Made by a program: the position numbers and the translations under genes
Origin: CAWBCI01 sp963787195
GTDB taxonomy: Bacteria > Bacteroidota > Bacteroidia > Bacteroidales > JAGOPY01
Direction: 5' to 3'
Assembly (NCBI GenBank): GCA_963787195.1
Contig: CAWBCI010000006.1
Location: 62,001-126,000, forward strand
Length of the DNA: 64,000 nucleotides
Shown here: in pieces, positions 1 to 11,000 of the stretch
How the letters are laid out: the number at the start of each line of letters is the position of its first letter
Numbering within the stretch: the stretch's first letter is position 1
Notes under the pieces: generated by a model
Told to the model about the DNA's origin: nothing
Database searches by the model: none
Seen by the model: the letters and a program-made list of their open reading frames with translations, nothing else

Positions 1-2
1 TA

Positions 3-1439
3 GTTACGGTGCCAATTAGGGTTTATGGATTTACAAACGTCAACGCGTATTCACTCACCCTGGATTATGACCCGGCTGTACTCACTTTTGAATGTGCCAG
101 TCCGGATATGAATTTCAGCGATGCTTTTATAGCCGGCGCCTCTGATCCAGGCAGAATTGAAATGGGCTGGTTTGATATTGAGACTTCCCTTGCTGACGGA
201 AGTATTTTAATGTATCTCACTTTCCAATATCATGGAGGGGTAAGTGATTTGACCTGGTATAATAATGGTCCGACCTGTGAATTCACTTCAAGTGAACTTT
301 ACCAGCCTATGTATGATTTGCCCACAGCCGATTTTTATAAAAATGGAAAGATTTTACCCGGACTGGTATGGACAGGCGCCACTTCTAATGACTGGGACCT
401 GGTCACTAACTGGCAGGACAATATAGCTCCGGATAATACGATGGACCTTATTATTGATGGGGAAAGTTCTCCTTCAAACTGGCCATTGTATTCAGGCAAT
501 TTTCAGGTTGGGCAGCAATGCAAAAGCCTCACTTTAAAAGGAGATGCTGAAATGGAAGTGAGTGGGAGTATGACAATACAGCCAGGTACTTTCCTGGAAA
601 TGTCAGGATCAGGACTTTTAGAAATTGGAGCTGACTGGAATAATTTCGGAATTTTTAATCCGGGTACAGGCACGGTTGAATTCACGGGTGCGACAGATGG
701 AAGTATTGATGAGGGCAGCTATCCTCTAAGTTCAATTTCTGCATACACAGTTTCGACCTTTGCTGTTGGCATGACTGAACTTATTGGTGGTTCCGCAGGT
801 CCGACAGGTGACAATGCCCATAGTGACGTAGCTATAGGATTTACATTTAATTATTTAGGCATAGATTATAGAAATCTGCGAATAAATACAAATGGATGGG
901 TATCAATGGACCTTTCGGGGGAAGATAACACATCAGCTCTGAATAATAATCTTTTCTTCCCATATGCCCCTGGTAATGCTCTTGCACCCTGGTGGGATGA
1001 TCTTCTGGCAGACGGTCAGACTACAGTCTCCTATAAATCAAACGAAGGCGTATTTACGGTTGAATGGAAGAATATACTGTCATTTTATTCAGGGGCTTCC
1101 ACACGTCTGAATTTCCAGCTTAAGTTATACAGCACCGGTAATATTATTGAATTTTGCTACGGAGATCTTGTTGCCGGGACGCATCATGTGAATGAAAGCG
1201 CCTCAATCGGTATCAAAGATGCTGAAGGAGGTTACGGTCATTTCACTGAAGCAATCACGGGAGACCATTATACCGCAACTACCTGTATGGTAAGTGATAC
1301 AGACTGGCCTGCTGTGAACTACCGATTTTCACCTTCAAACGCGGGCTTTCCGGAAACTTTCTGGAAGATAATAGTATCAAAAATTAACTCCGGACTAAGT
1401 GTTAAGAAAGATGTAAATGTGGTGGGAACAACGCCTTAA
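3..1439 (+). CDS. Cohesin-like surface protein, truncated by the window start
   Basis: The reading frame is open to the window edge (codons GTT ACG precede the first candidate start), so the N-terminus and signal peptide are missing. The first ~115 residues resemble a cohesin-type beta-sandwich and closely match the N-terminal domain of the gene at 20506 (shared pattern VTVP.RV.GF..V.A.SLTL..D...L.F and a G-W-F motif). Next comes a segment beginning VWTGATSNDWDLVTNW, which often opens beta-helix-like regions in Bacteroidota secreted proteins, then a ~200-residue module with INTNGWVSM and APWWDDL motifs. The protein stops shortly after a KIIVSK...VKKDVNVVG strand that usually continues into more repeats. 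No T9SS sorting domain follows, so the 3' end may be a truncation. Function beyond a cell-surface or adhesion role is unknown. Confidence 0.7.
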   Translation, partial: VTVPIRVYGFTNVNAYSLTLDYDPAVLTFECASPDMNFSDAFIAGASDPGRIEMGWFDIETSLADGSILMYLTFQYHGGVSDLTWYNNGPTCEFTSSELYQPMYDLPTADFYKNGKILPGLVWTGATSNDWDLVTNWQDNIAPDNTMDLIIDGESSPSNWPLYSGNFQVGQQCKSLTLKGDAEMEVSGSMTIQPGTFLEMSGSGLLEIGADWNNFGIFNPGTGTVEFTGATDGSIDEGSYPLSSISAYTVSTFAVGMTELIGGSAGPTGDNAHSDVAIGFTFNYLGIDYRNLRINTNGWVSMDLSGEDNTSALNNNLFFPYAPGNALAPWWDDLLADGQTTVSYKSNEGVFTVEWKNILSFYSGASTRLNFQLKLYSTGNIIEFCYGDLVAGTHHVNESASIGIKDAEGGYGHFTEAITGDHYTATTCMVSDTDWPAVNYRFSPSNAGFPETFWKIIVSKINSGLSVKKDVNVVGTTP

Positions 1440-1595
1440 TAGGCTTATAACCTGTCATTTAAAAATATTATTCCAGCATTAATAAAAATTAATGCAATAA
1501 TCGATAATTGTTCTACTGAAAACGGCATCAGAAAACAGATTATTAAAGGTGCCCTTCAATAAACTTGAATATTAACAGCAATTAAACATTGTCTT

Positions 1596-4500
1596 ATGAA
1601 AAACCTTCTACTAAGATCCACAAAACAAATCATCAATAAAGTTACAAGAATTATAATATTCTTTGTTGCTCTTGGATTTTTTGGGTCATCTGCATATTCG
1701 CAGATAACGTCGACAACTCCATCGTCCCGATGTGGTGAGGGCACGCTCGTTTTGCACGCCACGGCCAGTTCAGGGACCATTACATGGTATGATGTTCCGT
1801 TTTATGGAACTGAAATTACCGAAGGAATTTCAGATGGGGGGACTACCTTTACAACACCGTTCCTCGCAGTAACCAAGACTTATTATGTTGACGCTGTTGA
1901 TGAAAATGGGTGTTCGATAAATCCGGATGACGCACGTGTTACTGTAATTGCAACTATTAGCGCCAACTCCATCCAGGCCATCATTTTTTATGTCAGCAAT
2001 ACTTTTTGCAAGAGCATAGAGGGTGAACAGGAAGTGACACGAACCGGAACTGCCGGTGGAATATATACTGCAGATCCTGCCGGGTTGACACTGGATGCTT
2101 CTACCGGAAGCATAACCCCAAGCACAAGCGCCGAAGGAACCTATATGGTAACTTACACGGTATTTCCTGCCGAAGGTTGTGTCGAAAATCCTGCCTCCAC
2201 TTCGGTAACCATCACCACTGCACCTGTACAGCCTGCTATTTCATATGCTGGTTCACCTTATTGTACTACCAATGATCCTGTAACAGTAATCCAGACCGGT
2301 GCAAGCGGAGGGACCTATTCGGCTTCACCTTCCGGGCTGACTATTCATTCTACCTCTGGTACTATCACGCCGTCAAGCAGTCTATCCGGGAATTATACCA
2401 TTACCTATTTTATTCCGGGAGCCGGCGGTTGCGATCCTATGTCGGCATCGACATCAGCGACCATCTTAAAATTACCGACTGCCAGTATCTCTTATTCCTC
2501 TCCATTTACCAAAAATCAGGGAAGCCAGCCGGTCACATTAACTGGTACTGGTGTTTATACCGGAGGAGTATTCTCGTCTACTACAGGTCTGACTATTGAC
2601 CCGTCGACAGGCGCAATTACGCCAAGTTCGAGCACTGCCGGAACTTATACGGTAACTTATACTCTTGCTGCTGTTTCTCCATGTGCGGAAGTAACCGCTG
2701 AAACTGAAGTGACTGTTTATTCTTTGCCCACAGCAATAATTGATGGAGATGCGGATGTTTGCAAGAATTCCACACCGGCACCGGATATCACTTTTACAGG
2801 AGCAGAGGGAACCGCACCTTATACTTTTACTTATCAGGTTAACGCTGGGTTTGATCAGATGGTTACAACAACATCCGGTAACTCTGTTACTGTAGCACAG
2901 CCTACAGAAACGCCAGGAACCTATGTTTATTCACTTGTAAGTGTTGTTGATGTGAATGGAAGTTATCAGGACCAGACAGGATCTGCAACCATCACTGTGA
3001 ATATCCCACTAATCGCCCTATTCAGTTATCTGGATTCACCTTATTGCAGCAATGCATCAGATCCGGACCCAACATTTTTAGATAACGGCCTGGCCGGCAT
3101 TTTCAGCTCAACAGAAGGATTGGTTTTTGTGTCAACGGCAACAGGTCAAATCGATCTTTCAGCCAGTACGCCCGGAACCTATACGGTTACCAATACCATT
3201 GCCGCAACTGATGGTTGTCCATTGGTTTCTGCAACCGCAGATATAACTATTACCAGGTTGCCGATAACTGCTTTCAGCTATCCATCCTCACCTTATTGTG
3301 CTACTGCAGGTACTGCATCCCCAACAATTACTGATGCCGGTATTTTCACCGCAACAGATCCCTTTGTGATTTTTATTGATGATCCCCCTGGAACTGTCAA
3401 TGTCGCAGCAACACCGCCCGGTACTTATGAAATTACCAATACCATCATTGCAGCCGACGGATGTGCCGAAGTGCATGATCATGCCAGTATTACCATCCAG
3501 ACTACACCTGCCATGACCATCTCGCATAACTATAGCATCTGTAACGGGACTTCCACAAATATTGAATTAAGCTCCAACCCTTCAGCTACAAATTATAGCT
3601 GGACCATCGGATCGATCACCGGAAGTATTACAGGAGCAAGTTCGGGTTCGTCAGCTACGATCATTGACCAGGTACTTTCCAACCCAAGCAACAGCGTTTC
3701 AGGAACAGTAGAATATATTATTGTTCCGACACTTGGAACTGGCGACTGTTCCGTTGGCAATGATTTTTATATCACTGTCACTGTTAAACCGACACCACAG
3801 TTAAGCAGTACGTTATCCCCAACGGCAATCTGCAGCGGGGCTACATTTACCTATACCGCCACCAGCAATGCTTCCGGAGCGACCTTTGCATGGACCAGGG
3901 AAACCGTTTCAGGCATTACAGAACCGGGAATAACCGGAACAGGCGATGTGAGTGAAACATTGACCAATTCGACCACTGCACCCATTGACGTAACTTACGA
4001 ATATATAACTACTGCCGATGAATGCAGCAATACGGTCCAGAATGTGGTAGTATCCTTTGTTCCTGATGCTAATATTACTACAGAGCCTCTCAGCCCTGCA
4101 TCTATCTGCATTGGAGGAACCACAGAAAATATGACAATTGCAGCTGCTGATGGCACGCCATCCTTGACTTACCAATGGCAATATTATAATGTGAATACCT
4201 GGGAGGATGTCGCAAATGGAACGCCCGTAGGTTCATCTTATACCGGGGCCACGGGGACAACTTTTTCCGTAACAGGTATCAGCACGGCCGGCACTTATGA
4301 TTATAAATGTATCGTATCTGCATCCGGCAATGGTTGCGGAGACGCCATATCGAATACAGTCACTGTGACGGTAGTGGATGATCCTTCATGGGAAAATTTC
4401 AGTGCGCCCACACCAACATCACTTTGCCTTGGAGGCACCGTTGCTTTCAGCGTTGATGTTGCCGATGGATTAGGTGGAGATATTACCTGGATCCGTTCAG

Positions 4501-7427
4501 ATGAATCTGGCGGCGCAGGCACAACAGTAACTACCGGTGATGAACCGACTGTAGGGACCTGGTATTACCGCCCGCATTTTGCACCGACTGGCGCAGGATG
4601 TGACCTGGCCGATGGAACAGAAACCACAGTGACAGTTTATGAACAAACCTCAGCAAATGCAGGTGCAGCCTCTGATGATGCGGATTGCAATGCCCTGACT
4701 TATGTCCTGGGCGCAACCCCAGCTACAGTAGGACAAGGAACCTGGACTGCATCGCCCGCGGCTTCCTTCAGCGATGAAAACAGCCCCACCGCCACAGCTA
4801 CCGTAACTACCTATGAAGCTTATACCTTTACCTGGACGGTCGTAAACGGTACCTGTTCCTCCAACGACAACATCGTCGTCACTTTCTGGGAACAGGAAAC
4901 CTCGGCAAATGCCGGTGTAGCCTCTGATGATGCGGATTGCAATGCCCTGACTTATGTCCTGGGTGCAACCCCGGCTACAGTAGGACAAGGAACCTGGACG
5001 GCATCGCCCGCGGCTTCCTTCAGCGATGAAAACAGCCCGACTGCCACAGCTACCGTAACTACTTATGAAGCTTATACCTTTACCTGGACAGTCGTAAACG
5101 GTACCTGTTCCTCCAACGACAACATCGTCGTCACTTTCTGGGAACAGGAAACCTCGGCAAATGCCGGTGTAGCCTCTGATGATGCGGATTGCAATGCCCT
5201 GACTTATGTCCTGGGTGCAACCCCGGCTACAGTAGGACAAGGAACCTGGACGGCATCGCCCGCGGCTTCCTTCAGCGATGAAAACAGCCCGACTGCCACA
5301 GCTACCGTAACTACTTATGAAGCTTATACCTTTACCTGGACGGTCGTAAACGGTACCTGTTCCTCCAACGACAACATCGTCGTCACTTTCTGGGAACAGG
5401 AAACCTCAGCAAATGCCGGTGTAGCCTCTGATGATGCGGATTGCAATGCCCTGACTTATGTCCTGGGTGCAACCCCGGCTACAGTAGGACAAGGAACCTG
5501 GACGGCATCGCCCGCGGCTTCCTTCAGCGATGAAAACAGCCCCACCGCCACAGCTACCGTAACTACCTATGAAGCTTATACCTTTACCTGGACGGTCGTA
5601 AACGGTACCTGTTCCTCCAACGACAACATCGTCGTCACTTTCTGGGAACAGGAAACCTCAGCAAATGCAGGTGCAGCCTCTGATGATGCGGATTGCAATG
5701 CCCTGACTTATGTCCTGGGTGCAACCCCGGCTACTGTTGGACTCGGAACCTGGACTGCATCGCCCGCGGCTTCCTTCAGCAATGAAAACAGCCCGACCGC
5801 CACAGCTACCGTAACTACCTATGAAGCTTATACCTTTACCTGGACGGTCGTAAACGGTACCTGTTCCTCCAACGACAACATCGTCGTCACTTTCTGGGAA
5901 CAGGAAACCTCAGCAAATGCAGGTGCAGCCTCTGATGATGCGGATTGCAATGCCCTGACTTATGTCCTGGGTGCAACCCCGGCTACTGTTGGACTCGGAA
6001 CCTGGACGGCATCGCCCGCGGCTTCCTTCAGCGATGAAAACAGCCCGACCGCTACAGCTACCGTAACTACCTATGAAGCTTATACCTTTACCTGGACGGT
6101 CGTAAACGGTACCTGTTCCTCCAACGACAACATCGTCGTCACTTTCTGGGAACAGGAAACCTCAGCAAATGCAGGTGCAGCCTCTGATGATGCGGATTGC
6201 AATGCCCTGACTTATGTCCTGGGTGCAACCCCGGCTACAGTAGGACAAGGAACCTGGACTGCATCGCCCGCGGCTTCCTTCAGCGATGAAAACAGCCCTA
6301 CCGCTACAGCTACCGTAACTACCTATGAAGCTTATACCTTTACCTGGACGGTCGTAAACGGTACCTGTTCCTCCAACGACAACATCGTCGTCACTTTCTG
6401 GGAACAGGAAACCTCAGCAAATGCCGGTGCAGCCTCTGATGATGCGGATTGCAATGCCCTGACTTATGTCCTGGGCGCAACCCCGGCTACAGTAGGACAA
6501 GGAACCTGGACTGCATCGCCCGCGGCTTCCTTCAGCGATGAAAACAGCCCTACCGCTACAGCTACCGTAACTACCTATGAAGCTTATACCTTTACCTGGA
6601 CGGTCGTAAACGGTACCTGTTCCTCCAACGACAACATCGTCGTCACTTTCTGGGAACAGGAAACCTCGGCAAATGCCGGTGCAGCCTCTGATGATGCCGA
6701 TTGCAATGCCCTGACTTATGTCCTGGGCGCAACCCCGGCTACAGTAGGACAAGGAACCTGGACTGCATCGCCCGCGGCTTCCTTCAGCGATGAAAACAGC
6801 CCCACCGCCACAGCTACCGTAACTACCTATGAAGCTTATACCTTTACCTGGACGGTCGTAAACGGTACCTGTTCCTCCAACGACAACATCGTAGTAACCT
6901 TTATTCCTACCCCATCTGCACCGACAGCAACAGCAGCTCAGTCTTTCTGTTCAGGAACTTCACCGACAGTAGCTGATTTAACCATTCTGACAGGTACTGA
7001 TCCTCAATGGTACGCAGACGAAACAGGCGGGACTGCAAAAGAAGCCACTGAAGCTTTGGTAACGGCCACTTCTTATTGGGCAAGCCAAACCGTTGATGGA
7101 TGTGAAAGCACGGCAAGATTTGAGGTAACTGCAACAGTTAATACAACACCCACACCAACATTTACTGCCCAACCTGGAGCAACAGCAAATTGCACAACTG
7201 ATGTAATTTATTCAACTGAAGGCGGTAAATCAAATTATGTCTGGACTTATTCCGGAACACTTAATGTCGATTATATCATTATTTCGGGTGGAGGCGACAG
7301 CAACAGTGTTACGTTGCGGTGGATCAATACCGGCGATTACACAGTAACCATAAATTATACTGAAAACGGATGTACTGCAGCAACTGCTACTTCATCAACT
7401 ACAACTACTGTAACTTGCCCATCATAA
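1596..7427 (+). CDS. Giant secreted Ig/PKD-like repeat protein (1943 aa)
   Basis: A signal peptide of ~36 residues ends at SAYSQ. Residues ~40-110 form an Ig-like module of the type seen in Bacteroidota surface proteins (TWYD...TYYVDA...GC). Residues ~130-1015 are PKD/Ig-like units marked by TVTYT or TVTNT strands and SPYC motifs. Residues ~1016-1770 are nine copies of an 84-residue repeat (DNA array described separately). A further Ig-like unit and a PKD-like unit follow. The protein is rich in Thr, Ser, Ala and Gly, with paired Cys in each repeat. It ends TVTCPS with no recognisable T9SS sorting domain, unlike most large secreted proteins nearby. A structural or adhesive surface role is inferred from architecture; no ligand can be named. 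It lies on the same strand as its neighbours, with a 156-bp upstream gap in which no promoter consensus was found. Confidence 0.85.
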   Translation: MKNLLLRSTKQIINKVTRIIIFFVALGFFGSSAYSQITSTTPSSRCGEGTLVLHATASSGTITWYDVPFYGTEITEGISDGGTTFTTPFLAVTKTYYVDAVDENGCSINPDDARVTVIATISANSIQAIIFYVSNTFCKSIEGEQEVTRTGTAGGIYTADPAGLTLDASTGSITPSTSAEGTYMVTYTVFPAEGCVENPASTSVTITTAPVQPAISYAGSPYCTTNDPVTVIQTGASGGTYSASPSGLTIHSTSGTITPSSSLSGNYTITYFIPGAGGCDPMSASTSATILKLPTASISYSSPFTKNQGSQPVTLTGTGVYTGGVFSSTTGLTIDPSTGAITPSSSTAGTYTVTYTLAAVSPCAEVTAETEVTVYSLPTAIIDGDADVCKNSTPAPDITFTGAEGTAPYTFTYQVNAGFDQMVTTTSGNSVTVAQPTETPGTYVYSLVSVVDVNGSYQDQTGSATITVNIPLIALFSYLDSPYCSNASDPDPTFLDNGLAGIFSSTEGLVFVSTATGQIDLSASTPGTYTVTNTIAATDGCPLVSATADITITRLPITAFSYPSSPYCATAGTASPTITDAGIFTATDPFVIFIDDPPGTVNVAATPPGTYEITNTIIAADGCAEVHDHASITIQTTPAMTISHNYSICNGTSTNIELSSNPSATNYSWTIGSITGSITGASSGSSATIIDQVLSNPSNSVSGTVEYIIVPTLGTGDCSVGNDFYITVTVKPTPQLSSTLSPTAICSGATFTYTATSNASGATFAWTRETVSGITEPGITGTGDVSETLTNSTTAPIDVTYEYITTADECSNTVQNVVVSFVPDANITTEPLSPASICIGGTTENMTIAAADGTPSLTYQWQYYNVNTWEDVANGTPVGSSYTGATGTTFSVTGISTAGTYDYKCIVSASGNGCGDAISNTVTVTVVDDPSWENFSAPTPTSLCLGGTVAFSVDVADGLGGDITWIRSDESGGAGTTVTTGDEPTVGTWYYRPHFAPTGAGCDLADGTETTVTVYEQTSANAGAASDDADCNALTYVLGATPATVGQGTWTASPAASFSDENSPTATATVTTYEAYTFTWTVVNGTCSSNDNIVVTFWEQETSANAGVASDDADCNALTYVLGATPATVGQGTWTASPAASFSDENSPTATATVTTYEAYTFTWTVVNGTCSSNDNIVVTFWEQETSANAGVASDDADCNALTYVLGATPATVGQGTWTASPAASFSDENSPTATATVTTYEAYTFTWTVVNGTCSSNDNIVVTFWEQETSANAGVASDDADCNALTYVLGATPATVGQGTWTASPAASFSDENSPTATATVTTYEAYTFTWTVVNGTCSSNDNIVVTFWEQETSANAGAASDDADCNALTYVLGATPATVGLGTWTASPAASFSNENSPTATATVTTYEAYTFTWTVVNGTCSSNDNIVVTFWEQETSANAGAASDDADCNALTYVLGATPATVGLGTWTASPAASFSDENSPTATATVTTYEAYTFTWTVVNGTCSSNDNIVVTFWEQETSANAGAASDDADCNALTYVLGATPATVGQGTWTASPAASFSDENSPTATATVTTYEAYTFTWTVVNGTCSSNDNIVVTFWEQETSANAGAASDDADCNALTYVLGATPATVGQGTWTASPAASFSDENSPTATATVTTYEAYTFTWTVVNGTCSSNDNIVVTFWEQETSANAGAASDDADCNALTYVLGATPATVGQGTWTASPAASFSDENSPTATATVTTYEAYTFTWTVVNGTCSSNDNIVVTFIPTPSAPTATAAQSFCSGTSPTVADLTILTGTDPQWYADETGGTAKEATEALVTATSYWASQTVDGCESTARFEVTATVNTTPTPTFTAQPGATANCTTDVIYSTEGGKSNYVWTYSGTLNVDYIIISGGGDSNSVTLRWINTGDYTVTINYTENGCTAATATSSTTTTVTCPS
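4641..6905 (+). repeat. Nine tandem 252-bp in-frame repeats
   Basis: The motif ctc(a/g)gcaaat recurs at 4649, 4901, 5153, 5405, 5657, 5909, 6161, 6413 and 6665, a strict 252-bp period (84 codons). Units differ by only a few bases. Marker variants group them: GVAS rather than GAAS in units 2-4, GLGTW rather than GQGTW in units 5-6, and Asn for Asp in unit 5. Each unit has two Cys (DADCNAL and NGTCSSN) and a conserved FTWTVVNG strand, consistent with a PKD/Ig-like beta-sandwich. Near-identity at DNA level, including synonymous positions, indicates recent expansion or gene conversion. Confidence 0.95.
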
Positions 7428-7539
7428 CCATACAGCTCTCCGGGCAGGCTTTGTTACAGGGCCTGCCTACAGTGCAAACTCAAACAAACATAGAAAAAAG
7501 AGATAAATCAAAAATTGAAATAAAATAAAAACCAATAAT

Positions 7540-7983
7540 ATGAAAAAGATACTTTTTGTTATCGTGTTGGCCCTTGGGCTTGCTGCACAGTCGCCGGCGC
7601 AGAACCTGGGTAAGGATTATGTAGTAATTGACCAGTCGGCTCAAAACCTGGCCCAACTCCAGGCACAATTCAATGGTCAAAGCAAGGTATTTTTTAACGA
7701 TAATACGAAACCGGCGCCTTATGTTATTGGACAAATGCTGGAAAACAATCCTGTTACTGATCTTCATATTTATGTGGATTCACATCCTGGCGAGCTGAAT
7801 TTTAGCAGTGTTAAAATTACCGCTGCCAATGCGAGTGGATATGACCAGTTCTTCAAAGACTGGAAACCCTTTATAAACGGGAAGGTAATCATACACAGTT
7901 CTGATGTCTTTTCGACATCAGCAGGTGTGGCGCTTAAAAACAAGTTGGAAGAGCTAACCGGCCTTGATTTTACAACGCCTTAA
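7540..7983 (+). CDS. Small exported DUF4347-like protein
   Basis: This 147-residue protein has a clear signal peptide (MKKILFVIVLALGLAAQSPAQ). The mature part has the pattern of DUF4347: an N-terminal DYVVIDQSAQNLAQL strand-helix, a central VTDLHIYVDSHPGELNF segment where a GxxDxxHIxSHG-like core is usually found, and a C-terminal GKVIIHSSDVF...LKNKLEELTGLDF. DUF4347 is usually an N-terminal domain of very large bacterial adhesins; here it stands alone just upstream of a giant adhesin gene and downstream of another giant gene. The family assignment rests on pattern recall, not a profile search. Function is unknown; a role in export or retention of the adjacent adhesin is speculative. Confidence 0.6.
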   Translation: MKKILFVIVLALGLAAQSPAQNLGKDYVVIDQSAQNLAQLQAQFNGQSKVFFNDNTKPAPYVIGQMLENNPVTDLHIYVDSHPGELNFSSVKITAANASGYDQFFKDWKPFINGKVIIHSSDVFSTSAGVALKNKLEELTGLDFTTP

Positions 7984-8047
7984 GCTTCCATTGTCTTAAG
8001 ACTGTTGTTTATCAATTTATTTCTGAAAAAATTTAAAGAGTACCTAT

Positions 8048-11000
8048 ATGAAAAATATTACGCAACTAAAGAGGATAAAATTTAGCCAAACTGCATCTTC
8101 CGTTCCGGGATTGGATAAGTTGATCATAAAGCTCAGAAGTACGGCAAAAATGCTGGCTTTCGCACTGACTCTTATGTTATCAGGTGTCAATATGGTGGGG
8201 TTTGCACAGTCATTTACTGCTACCCTGATGTCGACCCAGACCTATACCAGGGCATATCCCTGCTCATATGTATGCGGCGGCACCTATGGCACATTTACTT
8301 GTGTGAATCCAGGCAGCAGTACGTTTTCTTATGCAACGCAAGCATTCACAGTCAGTACAGCGGGTAATGTTACTATTAATGTAACTGGCGGCACAGTCAG
8401 TGACCCCATGATATTTGTCTATACCGGCAGTTTTAACCCGGGCAGCCCTACGGCTAATTTTAAAGTCGGTGATGACGACTCCGGGCCTGGCTTATACTCC
8501 TCCATTTCTGCGTGTGCAAATTATTTCAATGCGGGCACTTATGTCATTGTAGCCACCAGTTATGGATCAGGAGCTCAGAACGGTACTATTAATTTCACAC
8601 TTGGCGGAGGAAGCGGGCCTGTTTATGTGCTCCCAACCGTATCAACCAGTACGGCTTCCGGCATCGGCTCCAACAGCGTCACGTTGGGTGGCAATGTTAC
8701 TTCCGACGGGGGTGCAACTGTTACGGCAAAAGGTGTTGCCTGGGGAACTTCCTCTAATCCGACTACCGGTACCGCAATGGGATCAGGCACAGGTTCTTAC
8801 AGTGCAACCGTCAGCAGTTTAAGCAGCGGTACGCTTTATTATTACAGGGCGTATGCCACCAACTCGGTTGGAACAGCCTACGGCACACAGTCAAGTTATA
8901 CCACGCTTAGTTTTGTAGCCCCTACTGTTACAACAAGCGGCATCACCTCGATTACTTACAATTCAGCCAGCTCTGGAGGGAATGTGACCAGTGACGGAGG
9001 AAGTGGAATCCTTGAACGGGGCATTTGCTGGAATACATCTACAAATCCAACAACATCAAATTATAAAACCAGCGTAAGTGGAACCACAGGTTCCTTTACT
9101 GCCGGAATGAGCAGTTTATCTGCCAGTACCCGATATTACGTCAGGGCATATGCCAGGAATTCCGTCGGAACAAGCTATGGTGCAAATCAATCGTTTGTTA
9201 CCAATCATATCGTGACCTATAATTCAGGCGGAAATGGTTCAATTTCAGGCACGACTACACAATATATTGCCGATTTAGGAAGCGGGACACAAGTTACGGC
9301 TGTTCCCAGCGCCAATTATAGTTTTTTAAACTGGAGTGATGGGTCAAGTGTAAATCCCCGTACCGAAACCAATGTAACCAGTTCCAAAACCATCACGGCT
9401 AATTTCACGATAAACAGACTATCTTTTAATCCGCAGCCTTCTAGTGCAGTAGCCGGTCAAAACATTCCTTTCACTATGCGCATTGTAGATGCTTATGGGA
9501 ATACCATGACCAACTCGGATGGAAATACCATTACTATTGCCATCGCCAACAATGCAGGCGGCGGCACAATTGCCGGCACCTTAACACTTCACCCCTCAGG
9601 AGGAGTAGTAAGCTCAGTCAATATCTGGATCAACAAAACAGGTAATGGGTATACTTTGAGTGCCAGCGCATCTCCTTTAACCGGAGCCACATCAGGCTCT
9701 TTCAATATCACGCCGGCAGCCATTGATCATTTTACAGTGGTCGGTATCACAGATCCGGTGGTGGCAGGGACCACCACAACCCCGGTAGTTACAGCCTACG
9801 ACCAGTATAACAACATTAAGACCAATTATACAGGGACTATTGTGTTCAGTTCTGATGAAACTCCTCTTGTTACGGAGAATTTTCCCGCCAATTATACTTT
9901 CCTTACTTCAAATAACGGGATAAAAACCTTTACCAATGGTGTGATCCTGAAAACAACCGGTGAACGAACAGTTAGAGTCAACGACGAAGAAAAAACAGGC
10001 GTTCAATCTGCCATTACAGTTACACCTGCAATCATCAATCATTTTACTTTAGTAGCTAATGGGCCTATTACCGCCGGGACAGAATTTACCGTGACTGCAA
10101 CTGTTTACGATGAGTATAATAATGTGAAAACCAATTATGATGGTCCGAATAGTGTGTTATGGACCACTACAGCCCTTAGTTCGGCCAATGGTACCTCACG
10201 TATCATGCCTGAAAACGGGGTACAGAATTTTACTGAAGGTGTAGCCACTATCGGAGGTTTTACATTTTTTAATTCAGATCAGGATCCAAGTCCGACCATA
10301 ACAATTACAGATGGTCCGACATCAAGTCCTGGAACTACAGATCCGATTACGATCTTCAACGCCCCCCTTGATAATTTCAAGGTTGTGACCGGGACATCGC
10401 AGACAGCCGGCGTTCCTTTCGACGTAACAGTTACTGCAAGAGATGTTTACTGGAATATATGTATAGATTATTCCGGAAGTATCCGATTCAAATCTTCTGA
10501 TGATAATCTGGTTGTTTTCCCTCCGGGACTCCAGTCTTTTGCCGGGTACAATGGTGTCAGAACATTTACCAATGGGGTCCGGATTGATGTCAATGGAGCC
10601 TACTGGCTGCGTGCTGCCGATGCGGCATTTGCATACAAAAGCGGTGATCAGCAGAATATTGTGGTGAGTCCCGGAGCCTTTTCCGAACTCACATCAAATT
10701 CTATCCTGACTATTTCTGATCCCACAACACCCGCAACTTTTGTTGATCCCATATACAGGGTCGCTGGAGAGTACGTATTTGTTACAGCTACTCCCCGCGA
10801 TGCTTATGATAACCTCTTATATTCCTGTCGGGATATTTCAATTTTACTGAATGGATCCACCAGCGATTATGACGGACCTATTATTGTCACCAATGTTGGC
10901 GATGGTACCTATACCGCAGTGCTTCGTGTTACACTAACCGGCAACAATACAATAAGTGCCAGGTTTAATGAAAATGATCCTGGGATAATATTTGCTCAAA

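Noticed and set aside
4650..5240. Long minus-strand open frame (196 codons) opposite the 252-bp repeats
   Set aside because: It is an artefact of the biased, repeated coding sequence on the other strand; it repeats with the same 252-bp period and resembles no protein family.
7441..7470. Inverted repeat GGGCAGGC/GCCTGCC after the 1943-residue gene as a terminator
   Set aside because: The stem is reasonable but no T-run follows, so intrinsic termination is not supported.
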